A stretch of DNA of 40,271 bases, taken from assembly GCA_964528425.1 (NCBI GenBank), contig CAZGTD010000017.1, positions 1 to 40,271 of the forward strand, read 5' to 3'. Shown one piece after another: positions 33,701 through 40,271 of this stretch. Position numbers and translations under genes: made by a program. The first letter of the stretch is position 1. Each line of letters begins with the position of its first letter. The notes beneath the pieces were generated by a model. That model was not told the origin of the DNA. It worked only from the letters and a program-made list of their open reading frames with translations, and made no database searches. The stretch comes from UBA3263 sp964528425 (lineage in GTDB: Bacteria; Bacteroidota; Bacteroidia; Bacteroidales; Muribaculaceae).

Positions 33701-35092
33701 GACCTGCGCATCGGTTTTGCAGGCACGGGCGATGCTGCCGCCAACATCTTTATCGACGACATTAGAATCGACAATATTGTCAAATCCGATGCCGCAATAA
33801 CCGCTATGGTTGCTCCGGCCCGCGTAGCCGCCAACCAGAGCTTCCCGGTTGAGATAACGATTGAGAATGTTGGGCTTGAAGCTATCGACGGTCTTACTCT
33901 GACCCTGAGCGCCGGCGACGAAAAGATTGCCGAACGTTCGGGTATCAACCTTGCTGAAGGCGCTTCCGAGACTGTTAGCCTCGATGCTTCGTTTGCTACC
34001 GAAGGCCGGGTGAACCTCACCGCCACCATCGCCACCGACGGCAACGATGCCAACAATTCGGCTCAAGCAGATGTAAACATAGTAACGCCCGTCATTCCCG
34101 GAGTGAGCAACCTTGAAGCAACGGTTGCCGATGGTCAGGTGATTCTCAACTGGAAGAAGCCATACGAAAAAGGCGCCGTTACCGACGACGTTGAAGCCTA
34201 CAAAGACTGGGCCATCGACAATATCGGCGAATGGACAATGTTTGACGGCGATTACTCTCCGACAGTTTATATTAACAAGGACCTCGGCGAATATCCCAAC
34301 GCATCTGCTCGTAAAGCCTTCCAAGTCTGCAACGCCTCAACCCTCGGAATCGACATTTGGGATCAAGGCAAGCCCCATTCAGGCAATAAAATGTTTATGG
34401 CTTCCGCATCGATTGGCTACGTTAACAACGACTGGCTGATTTCGCCGCGTCTCAATGGCGGCGAGCAGTGGATTTCATTCTTTGCCCGTTCGTTTACACA
34501 TCAGGACACTCCCGCTGAACGTATGAAGGTTTGGTATTCAACTACCAATGCCGATCCCGTAAACTTCATAGCTCTGACCGCAAACTATGTTGAACTGGGC
34601 GAAACATGGCAGGAATATCGGTTCCTTCTGCCTGAAGGCGCCCGATATTTCGCCGTTAACTGCGTCAGCGACGATGCCTTTGCAATGTTTGTCGATGACC
34701 TTACGTTCAACGACATGTCTGTTCCGGTATTGACCCTCACCGGCTACGAAGTAACCTGCAACGGCGAGCCAATTGCAACAGTCACCGAGCCGACATATAC
34801 CCACGGCGGCAGCGGCGGCAAATACGCCGTTCGTCCCGTCTACACCGAAGGCTACGGTCCGCTCTGCGACCCCATTGAGGTTGCGGTATCCGAGATTTAT
34901 GAAGCTTCGAAGCCGGCCGTTAGCGTAACAGCTGAATGCGGAACCATTATCGTTAAGGGTGCTGAAGGTGACGTAACCGTAACAAACGTTGGCGGGTCGA
35001 GCTTCACCACCGGCGAGAGTGTAATCGCCGTACCGGCCGGAGTATATATTGTAACAGTCGACGGCATTACCCGCAAAGTAATCGTTAAGTAA
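30707..35092 (+). CDS. Large secreted multidomain adhesin-like protein, coupled partner of the preceding gene
   Basis: This 1461-residue product begins at ATG 30707, sharing one base with the preceding stop (TAATG), so the two are translationally coupled. It has a signal peptide (residues 1-20). A beta-propeller-like region follows at about 38-305, with blades such as GIYTIEVKPEG, GTVYTLYSYGRLATINV and RLLAIMSAL. Then come fibronectin-III-like domains, choice-of-anchor J modules at about 505-655 and 865-1025, and a CARDB-like segment at about 1028-1125 (FPVEITIENVGLEAIDGL). A third anchor-J module at about 1150-1340 is nested inside a fibronectin-III-like domain. The C-terminus (GTIIVKGAEGDVTVTN, then PAGVYIVTVDGITRKVIVK) is a short type IX sorting-like tail. 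Its role is likely in surface binding, and its ligand is unknown. Confidence 0.83.
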   Translation: MKRTKIIIGALTLGAVVAHAFSGPAALRKAPESLVPPEPATVLCGIMVNNDDWTDASQAGIYTIEVKPEGAIKCLHRSADMANTAAALLHNGIMYTITSSLTDGCFFNKYSSTDWSRKSHEEIDGQNVPIDLCYNPITQKAYGAFWEDEEDYFSNIASFGLNDAEATTLTGYWDKRDYRMFAATPDGTVYTLYSYGRLATINVAGKGPNDPIISNIGTIKLTDGFSPDNNIYQGRVSSMTYDAANNRLLAIMSALSEKRVDGVWVKTWASFLVEINPKTAECSVIRQMPGNATFAGIYVMEAVTDPMAPASPADLAVSASPTDPMAGTVSFTVPTSTFGGAELTDRVMAIVEINGEQTVHGYYTAGQAVEIPVEFTDGNNTVHLTLCTDQLRGEPVEATFFAGEDAPKSVTNVHVSVDGGVATLNWDAPAGGANGGSIIPANITYTVTRMPDNKVVATGISETTLTDSNLPQSMRAVYYTVKAVNSKGEAEAVESNRVPGAGSFAVPFSEPFDSADDFALWTVIDPNGGPTWNFRSGQADYMNAPGKVAGDDWLISPPISLEEGKSYKLRYEYRTGGSNKAEDFEIKAGTSLNPEDLTVEVANHVGVTNTQYTAAEASFKATSTGKWFIGIHCYSPATSYELLIDNITLTEFDGRVPAQVTDLAVTPTAPGALSVKVEFTVPSTDADGNELTSVSKAEIYREDLSASSPLKVFTDVTPGQKLTFDDSVSKAGTYTYSVKAYNANEAGVAASKSTFIGEDKPAAPANLKVTENGAHPLVSWSAPEKGDKGGWYDPEKLTFSIYRGATKVADNVSETSFTDNTYTIPTDRQDAIAYTVISCSNGVTSRGAQSDATVVGAPYKAPVNETFPGADLAYYPWLAQSFMAPTLAWTLETSGVNPVVADANGDRGLACFHAVGEKDGIVSYFYSPKFDISELTTPLMSFYMYHTPSIAGAGSIQLMVSVGGNDFVEVGDPILRADGESDSWVRHTLDLAPYASATDLRIGFAGTGDAAANIFIDDIRIDNIVKSDAAITAMVAPARVAANQSFPVEITIENVGLEAIDGLTLTLSAGDEKIAERSGINLAEGASETVSLDASFATEGRVNLTATIATDGNDANNSAQADVNIVTPVIPGVSNLEATVADGQVILNWKKPYEKGAVTDDVEAYKDWAIDNIGEWTMFDGDYSPTVYINKDLGEYPNASARKAFQVCNASTLGIDIWDQGKPHSGNKMFMASASIGYVNNDWLISPRLNGGEQWISFFARSFTHQDTPAERMKVWYSTTNADPVNFIALTANYVELGETWQEYRFLLPEGARYFAVNCVSDDAFAMFVDDLTFNDMSVPVLTLTGYEVTCNGEPIATVTEPTYTHGGSGGKYAVRPVYTEGYGPLCDPIEVAVSEIYEASKPAVSVTAECGTIIVKGAEGDVTVTNVGGSSFTTGESVIAVPAGVYIVTVDGITRKVIVK

Positions 35093-35110
35093 ACCACTAA
35101 CCGTAATAAT

Positions 35111-35155
35111 GCAAAGAAAGCGTGCCGCCGACCGGCACGCTTTCTTTGCATTTTG
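35111..35155 (+). terminator. Strong intrinsic terminator after the adhesin operon
   Basis: A perfect 17-bp stem (35111-35127 with 35133-35149, core GCGTGCCG/CGGCACGC) with the loop CCGAC is followed by ATTTTGC. It begins 18 bases after the stop codon at 35092. The stem ends in A-rich/T-rich flanks, so it may also work on the opposite strand. Confidence 0.85.
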
Positions 35156-35201
35156 CTACTTACTGCCGAATTGAAAAGTTGTTTCGGTTTAACGATTCTA
35201 A

Positions 35202-35233
35202 TTTGGAAATCAAAATAATATTTTGTAACTTTG
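35202..35233 (+). promoter_or_regulatory. Promoter of the UDP-sugar dehydratase gene, perfect consensus
   Basis: TTTG (35202-35205), exactly 20 bases, then TAACTTTG (35226-35233). It lies about 40 bases before the ATG at 35272 and just after the terminator of the adhesin operon, so the dehydratase has independent expression. Confidence 0.8.
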
Positions 35234-35271
35234 CAGTCCTGACCCCGATACTAATCGGTTAGGGCCACATT

Positions 35272-37197
35272 ATGATAATCACGAAATTAGAACACAAAAT
35301 AAAAACTGACAGTTACCTTAGAACGCACATTGTTTTCTTAATCGACACATTTGTTTCGGTTTGCGCTTCGCTTTTTGTCATATTTCTTTTACCGCTCGTT
35401 AATCCCGCTGCTGAGTTCAGCCGTCAGTTTACCCTCACCTGGGTTTTAGGTTCGCTTGGAGCGAGTGCAATATCTTTTCTTGCCGGACGCGCATATCGCG
35501 CAATTATCCGCTATTCAACCCTTCGAGAAATTGGCCGCCTGTCAATCGTTACTTTCGCCAAGGAGTTTATGCTCTGGGTTGCGATGCTCGCGTTCACCAA
35601 CTATAGCTACAACAACACCCTGCTGATGGGCATGGTTATCATAGACCTGGCGATCACAGTGTTTGCCCTGCAGATGGTCAGGGTTGCCATGGTTACTTTC
35701 TACGACATTGTACGCAGCCGTACCCGAGAGGAAGGAAATATTAAACGTGTTCTGATTTATGGCATCGGCGACAAGTCAGTAGCCATGATTTCGCGTCTGC
35801 GCAATTCGCGCCACTACTCGGTTGTTGGCTTTATAGCATATGGCAAACATTTGCGTGGCCACTCCGTCGGCGACCTCAATGTTTATTATTTCGAAAATGC
35901 CGACGACCTCCAGAAAATTAAGTTTAAATCGGTTATCGACGGCATTTTATTTCCCAACGCTGCAGATGCGCGTTCGGAACAGAACCGACTGATTGCCTTC
36001 TGTCGCGACCACGACCTGAAAACGTATCTCGCGCCAGGCATCGATGAAATGGACCAATATCAGCCGATTGGTAACTACGTTCGCAAAATCAAAATCGAAG
36101 ACCTGCTGGGCAGAACCGAAATCAATATCAACATGGAGGAGATTGTCGGCAACTTTTCCGGGAAAATAGTTATGGTTACGGGCGCAGCCGGTTCCATAGG
36201 CTCGGAACTTTGCCGCCAGCTGGCAAACGTTGGCGTTGAACGGCTGATTCTTTTCGACAATGCTGAAACCCCGCTCCATAATATCCGTCTGGAGCTCGAA
36301 GACCGCTTTCCGGAGCTGGACTTCGTGCCCGTAATCGGCGATGTACGCTCTTTGCCCCGGCTTGACATGGTGTTCCGCCGATACAAACCGCAGGTAGTTT
36401 TCCATGCTGCCGCCTATAAACATGTGCCACTCATGGAGGAGAACCCCTGCGAGGCGGTTCAGGTAAACGTTGTTGGCTCTCGCCACGTTGCCGACAAATG
36501 TGTGGAATACGGAGTTGAAAAAATGGTTATGGTCTCCACCGACAAGGCCGTAAATCCCACAAATATCATGGGGTGCACAAAACGTCTGGCCGAAATCTAT
36601 GTGCAGTCGCTCGGTCTGGCTATTGAAAAGGGCGATATAAAGGGCTCTACCAAGTTCGTAACCACCCGCTTCGGAAATGTGCTCGGCAGCAACGGATCGG
36701 TTATTCCCCGCTTCCGCGAACAAATCGAGCATGGGGGCCCTGTAACGGTTACCCATCCCGAAATCACCCGCTTCTTTATGACTATTCCCGAGGCATGCCG
36801 CCTCGTTATGGAAGCCGCAACGTTCGCCACCGGCACTCAGATTTTTGTTTTCGATATGGGACAATCGGTAAAAATCGCTGACCTTGCCAAACGTATGATT
36901 TCGCTCGCCGGTCTGGAGCTCGGACGTGATATTACGATTGAATATACCGGTTTGCGCCCGGGCGAGAAACTTTACGAAGAAGTGCTCGCTTCGATGGAAA
37001 ACACTATTCCGACACACCACGACCGCATTTTTGTTGCCAAAGTTCGCGATTATAAATACGACGATGCTGCCGAGGCCATTGACCGCATGGGAAGCCTGGC
37101 AACCGACGTTATCATCCCCGATTTGGTAAAACTCATGAAACAGGTTGTGCCGGAATTCAAGAGCCGTAACTCCGAATTCGAGATTTTCGACCGCTGA
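35272..37197 (+). CDS. Membrane-bound NDP-sugar 4,6-dehydratase (CapD/WbpM-type)
   Basis: The 641-residue protein has four N-terminal hydrophobic helices (about 20-43, 53-71, 94-112, 117-137). A CoA-binding-like Rossmann region follows at about 155-275, with VLIYGIGDKS. The extended-SDR catalytic domain begins at TGAAGSIG (303-310, NAD(P) binding). The active-site segment STDKAVNPTNIMGCTKRLAE has Met where classical SDR enzymes have Tyr, as in WbpM-type UDP-GlcNAc 4,6-dehydratases, and retains the following Lys. RFGNVLGSNGSVIPRF and GLRPGEKLYEE are also characteristic. It makes 4-keto-6-deoxy sugar nucleotides for capsule, O-antigen or glycoprotein glycans at the inner membrane. It stands alone here, without glycosyltransferases beside it. 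Confidence 0.95.
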   Translation: MIITKLEHKIKTDSYLRTHIVFLIDTFVSVCASLFVIFLLPLVNPAAEFSRQFTLTWVLGSLGASAISFLAGRAYRAIIRYSTLREIGRLSIVTFAKEFMLWVAMLAFTNYSYNNTLLMGMVIIDLAITVFALQMVRVAMVTFYDIVRSRTREEGNIKRVLIYGIGDKSVAMISRLRNSRHYSVVGFIAYGKHLRGHSVGDLNVYYFENADDLQKIKFKSVIDGILFPNAADARSEQNRLIAFCRDHDLKTYLAPGIDEMDQYQPIGNYVRKIKIEDLLGRTEININMEEIVGNFSGKIVMVTGAAGSIGSELCRQLANVGVERLILFDNAETPLHNIRLELEDRFPELDFVPVIGDVRSLPRLDMVFRRYKPQVVFHAAAYKHVPLMEENPCEAVQVNVVGSRHVADKCVEYGVEKMVMVSTDKAVNPTNIMGCTKRLAEIYVQSLGLAIEKGDIKGSTKFVTTRFGNVLGSNGSVIPRFREQIEHGGPVTVTHPEITRFFMTIPEACRLVMEAATFATGTQIFVFDMGQSVKIADLAKRMISLAGLELGRDITIEYTGLRPGEKLYEEVLASMENTIPTHHDRIFVAKVRDYKYDDAAEAIDRMGSLATDVIIPDLVKLMKQVVPEFKSRNSEFEIFDR

Positions 37198-37271
37198 TTA
37201 AACCTTTTGGCGCATAGCGTAGTCAAAAGATTATAGCAAACGTTCAACTAATCAAAGAAAGGAGTAAAGTC

Positions 37272-37682
37272 ATGCGCTCATTAGTTTTTCGACTCGCAAC
37301 AGTTCTGGTTTTGTCGCTGGCAATCCAAAACACCGCCAACGCTGCCGTAAGCTTCAACATTGTTACCCGCCACGATAACGGCGCTCATAACAACGGCGGC
37401 CACTGCTACAGCAAACCCTCGCATCACTCACCCAAAGCCGAAAAATACCGTATTGAAGCTCAGCATTTGCGCCGGCAGGCCATGCAAGCCAAACGCGATG
37501 CCGACTTTCATCGCCGCGAAGCTGACCGCTTTGCAAAAATGCGCCAATATTCACGCGCCGACAAAGAAATGCATAAGGCTGACAAGGCTATGAAAAATTA
37601 CTACCGCTTGATGGACCGGGCCGAAAAACTCGACCGCAAAGCTGCATCACACGGCCCTCACGGCCACGGCTATCATCGCTGA
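37272..37682 (+). CDS. Small exported, highly charged, histidine-rich protein
   Basis: I do not recognise a family for this 136-residue protein. Residues 1-24 are a signal peptide ending near ANA. A short His/Asn-rich segment (RHDNGAHNNGGHCY) follows. Then comes a long, strongly basic helix of about 75 residues, with repeated A-x-x-x-[RK] spacing (RIEAQHLRRQAMQAKRDADFHRREADRF), likely a coiled coil. The C-terminus is His/Gly-rich (HGPHGHGYHR), suggesting metal binding. An AGGAG lies nine bases before the ATG, an unusual Shine-Dalgarno-like site for this phylum. It starts 74 bp after the dehydratase stop with no consensus promoter between, so co-transcription is plausible. Confidence 0.75.
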   Translation: MRSLVFRLATVLVLSLAIQNTANAAVSFNIVTRHDNGAHNNGGHCYSKPSHHSPKAEKYRIEAQHLRRQAMQAKRDADFHRREADRFAKMRQYSRADKEMHKADKAMKNYYRLMDRAEKLDRKAASHGPHGHGYHR

Positions 37683-37705
37683 TAGTAAATTGTATAACAA
37701 ACATA

Positions 37706-37758
37706 AAGCACCGCAAAGATAACGAAAATAATCAATCACGAATCTTTGCGGTGCTTTC
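37706..37758. terminator. Bidirectional terminator between convergent genes
   Basis: AAAGCACCGCAAAGAT (37706-37721) pairs perfectly over 16 bases with ATCTTTGCGGTGCTTT (37743-37758), enclosing a 21-base A/T-rich loop. It lies between the stops of the convergent histidine-rich gene and the M56 gene. The stem has T-rich ends on both strands, so it can serve both. Confidence 0.75.
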
Positions 37759-37780
37759 TAAATGGTTAGATAGTAAGCTG

Positions 37781-39628
37781 CTAAATATTCATTTTGAAGC
37801 TTATGGGCAGAGTTTGCCAAACGGCAACCGCCTCACCGTTTTCAGTAGCCGGCTCGAATTTAGGCATTACCTCCATAACTCTTACTGCTTCAGCATCAAG
37901 TAAAGGGTCGACGCCTTTTAATGCACTAACATCGGTAATAGAGCCATCCTTTTGCACCTTGAACTGCACAATAACAACGCCTTGAATATTCTTTCTGGCG
38001 GCTTCTTCCGGATAACGGATATATCTGGCAATGAATTGGTACATAGCAGCTTCGCCACCCGGGAATTTGGCGATCAAGCCTTTCAGTTTTGCCTGCTCCA
38101 TTGCATAAGCCTTGGTCTGTACAACCACGGCCCCTTTGGCGGCATCGTTGCCAAACATCTCCTTAGCTTTATCACCGGGCAATACATTTACACCGTCAAT
38201 CTCACTTTTATCAAGGCTGCGGATATCATCAGCAGTAACTGCCTTACCATCGAGAAGATAAAGACGATGCTCGTCGTCATCCTCCTGAAGTTTGAAATTA
38301 ATCGGCAGGGTAAACCATTCTGCAACAGCCTCACCATTTTCGGTTGCGGGCTCAAACTTTGGCATTGATTCCACAACGCGTATCGCTTCGGCATCGAGCT
38401 GGGGGTCAACTCCGTCAATAACCTTTGCATCTGAAATTGAGCCATCCTTCTGAACTAAGAATTGAACGAGCACACGACCTTGAATATTTTTCTGGGCGCA
38501 CTGTTCGGGATAGCGTAAGTTCTGCGACAGGAATTTAAACATAGCGACTTCGCCGCCGGGAAAAGATGCAGAACTCTTCTGCACATCTTTTGACTCGCTT
38601 ACAATTTCCTCGGTTGAAACAATAGCCGATTCATTGGAAACTTCCTCGCCATAATGATTCGCATCGAGGGCGGCATCGGAAAAGTTTAAACGTTCATCGG
38701 TCTCAGAGTAACTTTTAACAGAAACCGGTAAAGCCGACTTTACAGCGGAAGCCAAAGCTGGCGCGGTTGAAAACAGGATTGCAACGGCTGCAGCCGGCAG
38801 CATAACCAGGCAGCGCATGCGCGACCGGGTTGAAGATTGTTTTTTCTGCATCATAGTGATACGGTTTTTTAGTGAATAATAACTGAAAGGATTTACAAGG
38901 TTGGAGAAGATGCCCGACGTGCCCTTGCGGATAAGGAGCATCTGGTAGGCAGCCGCATCATTACCACCGCTGACAACGAAGCGGTCTGCCTGAAATTCAT
39001 GTACGGCGCTTAAGTCGCGTATAATCAGCCATGCCGAGGGCCAATACCAATCAACGCATGCCACTATTCGGCCAACAAGCAAGTCAAGCCAGTGAACTGC
39101 AACTTTATGGGCATTTTCATGGGCCAGAAGCATCTCGGCATTCGCTTCCAAATCGCTTCGCGAAATAATAATCCACCGGCCCCAGGTGAAAGGAGTAATG
39201 CTGCGCGAATGAACGACTAAAGTTGTAGAGCGGTCTATCCTATGCTTCTCGCCCCTAATAATTGCAAATGCAACACCTATCAGGGCAATCAGCAACCACA
39301 CGGCCGATGCAACCAACCCGATAACATAGATAACCGGTAAAGCGTCAACAACTTTATCCCAAAAACTTGGTTCAATAACAGCTACTCCGGTGACTTCTAT
39401 TGCCCCTGGCGCTTCAATAACAACAGGTACCGGCGATTCTGCAGGCTTCTTCTCTAAAAATGCGAAAGCAGGCAAAACTATTGAAGCAACCAGCATGGCA
39501 ACAAGCAGTCCGCGGTTAAGTCGATGACAGGTTAACTTATTTATGCCGGCCAAACGGAAAACAAGCCAGAGCAACGTTAACACGGCCCCTGAAATCAGCG
39601 AATATATGAGCAAAACAGTTGAAAACAT
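37781..39628 (-). CDS. BlaR1-like M56 membrane metallopeptidase with two TonB-C-like domains
   Basis: The 615-residue protein is a BlaR1/MecR1-type membrane sensor peptidase. Hydrophobic helices lie at about 5-25, 40-58, 99-124 and 272-294. The zinc protease motif HENAH is at 170-174, with a third acidic ligand probably Glu211 in AVHEFQADRF. Instead of a penicillin-binding sensor, the periplasmic part has two TonB C-terminal-like domains (about 354-446 and 519-613). Each contains FPGGE, RYPE, NIQG, VQKDGSI and PKFEPATENGEAV. Between them, about 455-505, is a TonB-receptor plug-like segment (YLLDGKAV through MFGNDAAKGAVVV). The signal it senses is unknown. It starts 4 bp after the blaI-like stop, so the two are one operon. 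Confidence 0.93.
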   Translation of the reverse strand: MFSTVLLIYSLISGAVLTLLWLVFRLAGINKLTCHRLNRGLLVAMLVASIVLPAFAFLEKKPAESPVPVVIEAPGAIEVTGVAVIEPSFWDKVVDALPVIYVIGLVASAVWLLIALIGVAFAIIRGEKHRIDRSTTLVVHSRSITPFTWGRWIIISRSDLEANAEMLLAHENAHKVAVHWLDLLVGRIVACVDWYWPSAWLIIRDLSAVHEFQADRFVVSGGNDAAAYQMLLIRKGTSGIFSNLVNPFSYYSLKNRITMMQKKQSSTRSRMRCLVMLPAAAVAILFSTAPALASAVKSALPVSVKSYSETDERLNFSDAALDANHYGEEVSNESAIVSTEEIVSESKDVQKSSASFPGGEVAMFKFLSQNLRYPEQCAQKNIQGRVLVQFLVQKDGSISDAKVIDGVDPQLDAEAIRVVESMPKFEPATENGEAVAEWFTLPINFKLQEDDDEHRLYLLDGKAVTADDIRSLDKSEIDGVNVLPGDKAKEMFGNDAAKGAVVVQTKAYAMEQAKLKGLIAKFPGGEAAMYQFIARYIRYPEEAARKNIQGVVIVQFKVQKDGSITDVSALKGVDPLLDAEAVRVMEVMPKFEPATENGEAVAVWQTLPISFKMNI

Positions 39629-39632
39629 AAGA

Positions 39633-39995
39633 TTACTCCTCTCCCCTTTCTACCTGATCAATAAGTGCGCGCAATTCGCCAGGCGATAGCTTTTCTTCTG
39701 CAACGAGTGCGCTTACAACACTCTTCATCGAATTATTGAAATAACGCGAAATAACATTCCTTAGTGCCGATCGCGAATAATCCGATTCTTTAATCAGAGC
39801 ATAATAGCGATGTGAATTACCAAAAGCTTCATGCCCGACAAAACCCTTCTGTTCTATCAACCTAACAAAAGTTGATACGGTATTGAAATGAGGCTTCGGC
39901 TCAGGATACAAGTCAAGCATCTCGCGAACAAACATTGGACCGCGACTCCAGAGCATTCTCATTATCTGCTCTTCTTTTTCTGTAAGTTTATTCAT
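39633..39995 (-). CDS. BlaI/MecI/CopY-family repressor
   Basis: The 120-residue protein has a winged-helix DNA-binding domain (residues 1-70, LTEKEEQIMRMLWSRGPMFV, with recognition-helix region NTVSTFVRLIEQKGFV). A C-terminal helical dimerisation part with YFNNSMKSVVSALVAEE follows, of the normal length for BlaI. In the known systems the partner M56 protease, when triggered, leads to cleavage of the repressor and derepression. Here the partner is the gene 4 bp downstream. The promoter carries two matching dyads, consistent with autoregulation. Confidence 0.95.
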   Translation of the reverse strand: MNKLTEKEEQIMRMLWSRGPMFVREMLDLYPEPKPHFNTVSTFVRLIEQKGFVGHEAFGNSHRYYALIKESDYSRSALRNVISRYFNNSMKSVVSALVAEEKLSPGELRALIDQVERGEE

Positions 39996-40012
39996 AACTA
40001 ATAGTTTTAGTT
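39996..40012. promoter_or_regulatory. Downstream BlaI-type operator dyad
   Basis: AACTAA (39996-40001), five bases, TTAGTT (40007-40012) form a perfect 6-bp inverted repeat immediately upstream of the blaI-like ATG and after the -7 box. It has the same format as the upstream dyad at 40051-40067. Confidence 0.7.
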
Positions 40013-40020
40013 TTACAACC

Positions 40021-40053
40021 GCAAAGATAAACTAAAAAAATGTCATATGCAAC
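40021..40053 (-). promoter_or_regulatory. Promoter of the blaI-blaR1-like operon
   Basis: The minus strand reads GTTG (40053-40050), exactly 20 bases, then TATCTTTGC (40029-40021). The -7 box is perfect and the -33 box has one mismatch. The promoter is flanked by two operator dyads; the upstream one overlaps the -33 box. Confidence 0.72.
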
Positions 40054-40067
40054 TAAATCTCTTAGTT
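40051..40067. promoter_or_regulatory. Upstream BlaI-type operator dyad
   Basis: AACTAA (40051-40056), five bases, TTAGTT (40062-40067), overlapping the -33 box. A single AACTAA half-site also occurs at 40030-40035, next to the -7 box, without a partner arm. Confidence 0.7.
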
Positions 40068-40144
40068 TTTTTTAAAAATTAAATTTTTCCCTAACTATAT
40101 CCATCCCAACCTCACAAACAAGTCAAAACCCGGTAGCCGCGAAC

Positions 40145-40242
40145 CGGGGGCAGCGGCAACAAACCGGGGGTGGCGGCAGCTTGCCGCCGCGGGAGAAGAG
40201 CAGGAGCGGCAGATTGGGGGTGGCGGCAGCTTGCCGCCGCGG
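40145..40242. repeat. GC-rich palindromic repeats near the right edge
   Basis: Two exact 27-base copies lie at 40166-40192 and 40216-40242, a 50-base period. Each contains a perfect 7-bp palindrome GGCGGCA/TGCCGCC around GCT, preceded by GGGGGT. A degenerate partial copy (CCGGGGGCAGCGGCAAC) starts near 40144. This contrasts with the A/T-rich 40081-40130 beside it. The rest of 40013-40271 contains the promoter and operators; I see no gene in it. Confidence 0.7.
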
Positions 40243-40271
40243 ATTAGCAGGCCGGCCGGGGGGAATTGATG

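Noticed and set aside
35947..37020. 357-codon open frame antisense to the dehydratase
   Set aside because: It is the shadow of a strongly conserved gene with all catalytic motifs.
40145..40242. Terminal repeats as a CRISPR array
   Set aside because: There are only two exact copies, the spacers are unlike CRISPR spacers, and no cas genes are nearby.

Overview
The window looks like chromosomal DNA of an anaerobic Bacteroidota species, most likely order Bacteroidales and possibly a Muribaculaceae-like gut anaerobe (this family call is inference). Four things point there. There is a full-length SprA/Sov type IX secretion translocon. LpxC and FabZ are fused. Pyruvate formate-lyase and a 2-oxoacid:ferredoxin oxidoreductase, both oxygen-sensitive, are present. 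Promoters fit the Bacteroidetes pattern TTTG-N20-TAnnTTTG, three of them exactly.

Layout. At the left edge lies the start of a metallo-beta-lactamase-fold hydrolase (1-229, minus strand), divergent from the very large sprA gene (335-7804, plus). A long minus-strand stretch follows, read from right to left. Its blocks are: (a) an iron-sulfur ferredoxin and three oxidoreductase subunits, then a 125-residue unknown protein, a cyclophilin-type lipoprotein and a sulfatase/LTA-synthase-like membrane protein broken by a one-base frameshift (27202 to 21338); (b) lpxD, lpxC/fabZ and lpxA, followed without a break by pflB and pflA (21262 to 15095); (c) a lower-GC NYN-domain putative RNase behind its own promoter and a leader with two hairpins, the second a canonical terminator (15077 to 14320); (d) a glutaminyl-cyclase-like M28 enzyme, SufE, a POT peptide transporter, an OPT oligopeptide transporter and a MATE exporter (14250 to 7801).

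On the plus strand, two translationally coupled giant secreted proteins (27402-35092) are built from fibronectin-III-like and 'choice-of-anchor J'/cleaved-adhesin-like modules. Both end in type IX sorting-like tails, so they are plausible cargo of the SprA system. A strong terminator separates them from a membrane-bound UDP-sugar 4,6-dehydratase (35272-37197) and a small histidine-rich exported protein (37272-37682).

At the right end is a BlaI/BlaR1-type pair on the minus strand (39995 to 37781). Its sensor carries two TonB-C-like domains around a receptor-plug-like segment. The promoter is flanked by two identical-format dyads, AACTAA-N5-TTAGTT, which are likely BlaI operators. The last ~130 bases are GC-rich and hold a duplicated palindromic unit.

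Themes: envelope construction (lipid A, SprA, dehydratase, sulfatase-like enzyme), anaerobic 2-oxoacid metabolism, peptide uptake, and secreted adhesin-like proteins. I saw no rRNA, tRNA, CRISPR array, prophage or insertion sequence. The most unusual items are the NYN leader/terminator module, the paired BlaI dyads, the frameshifted sulfatase-like gene and the terminal palindromes.
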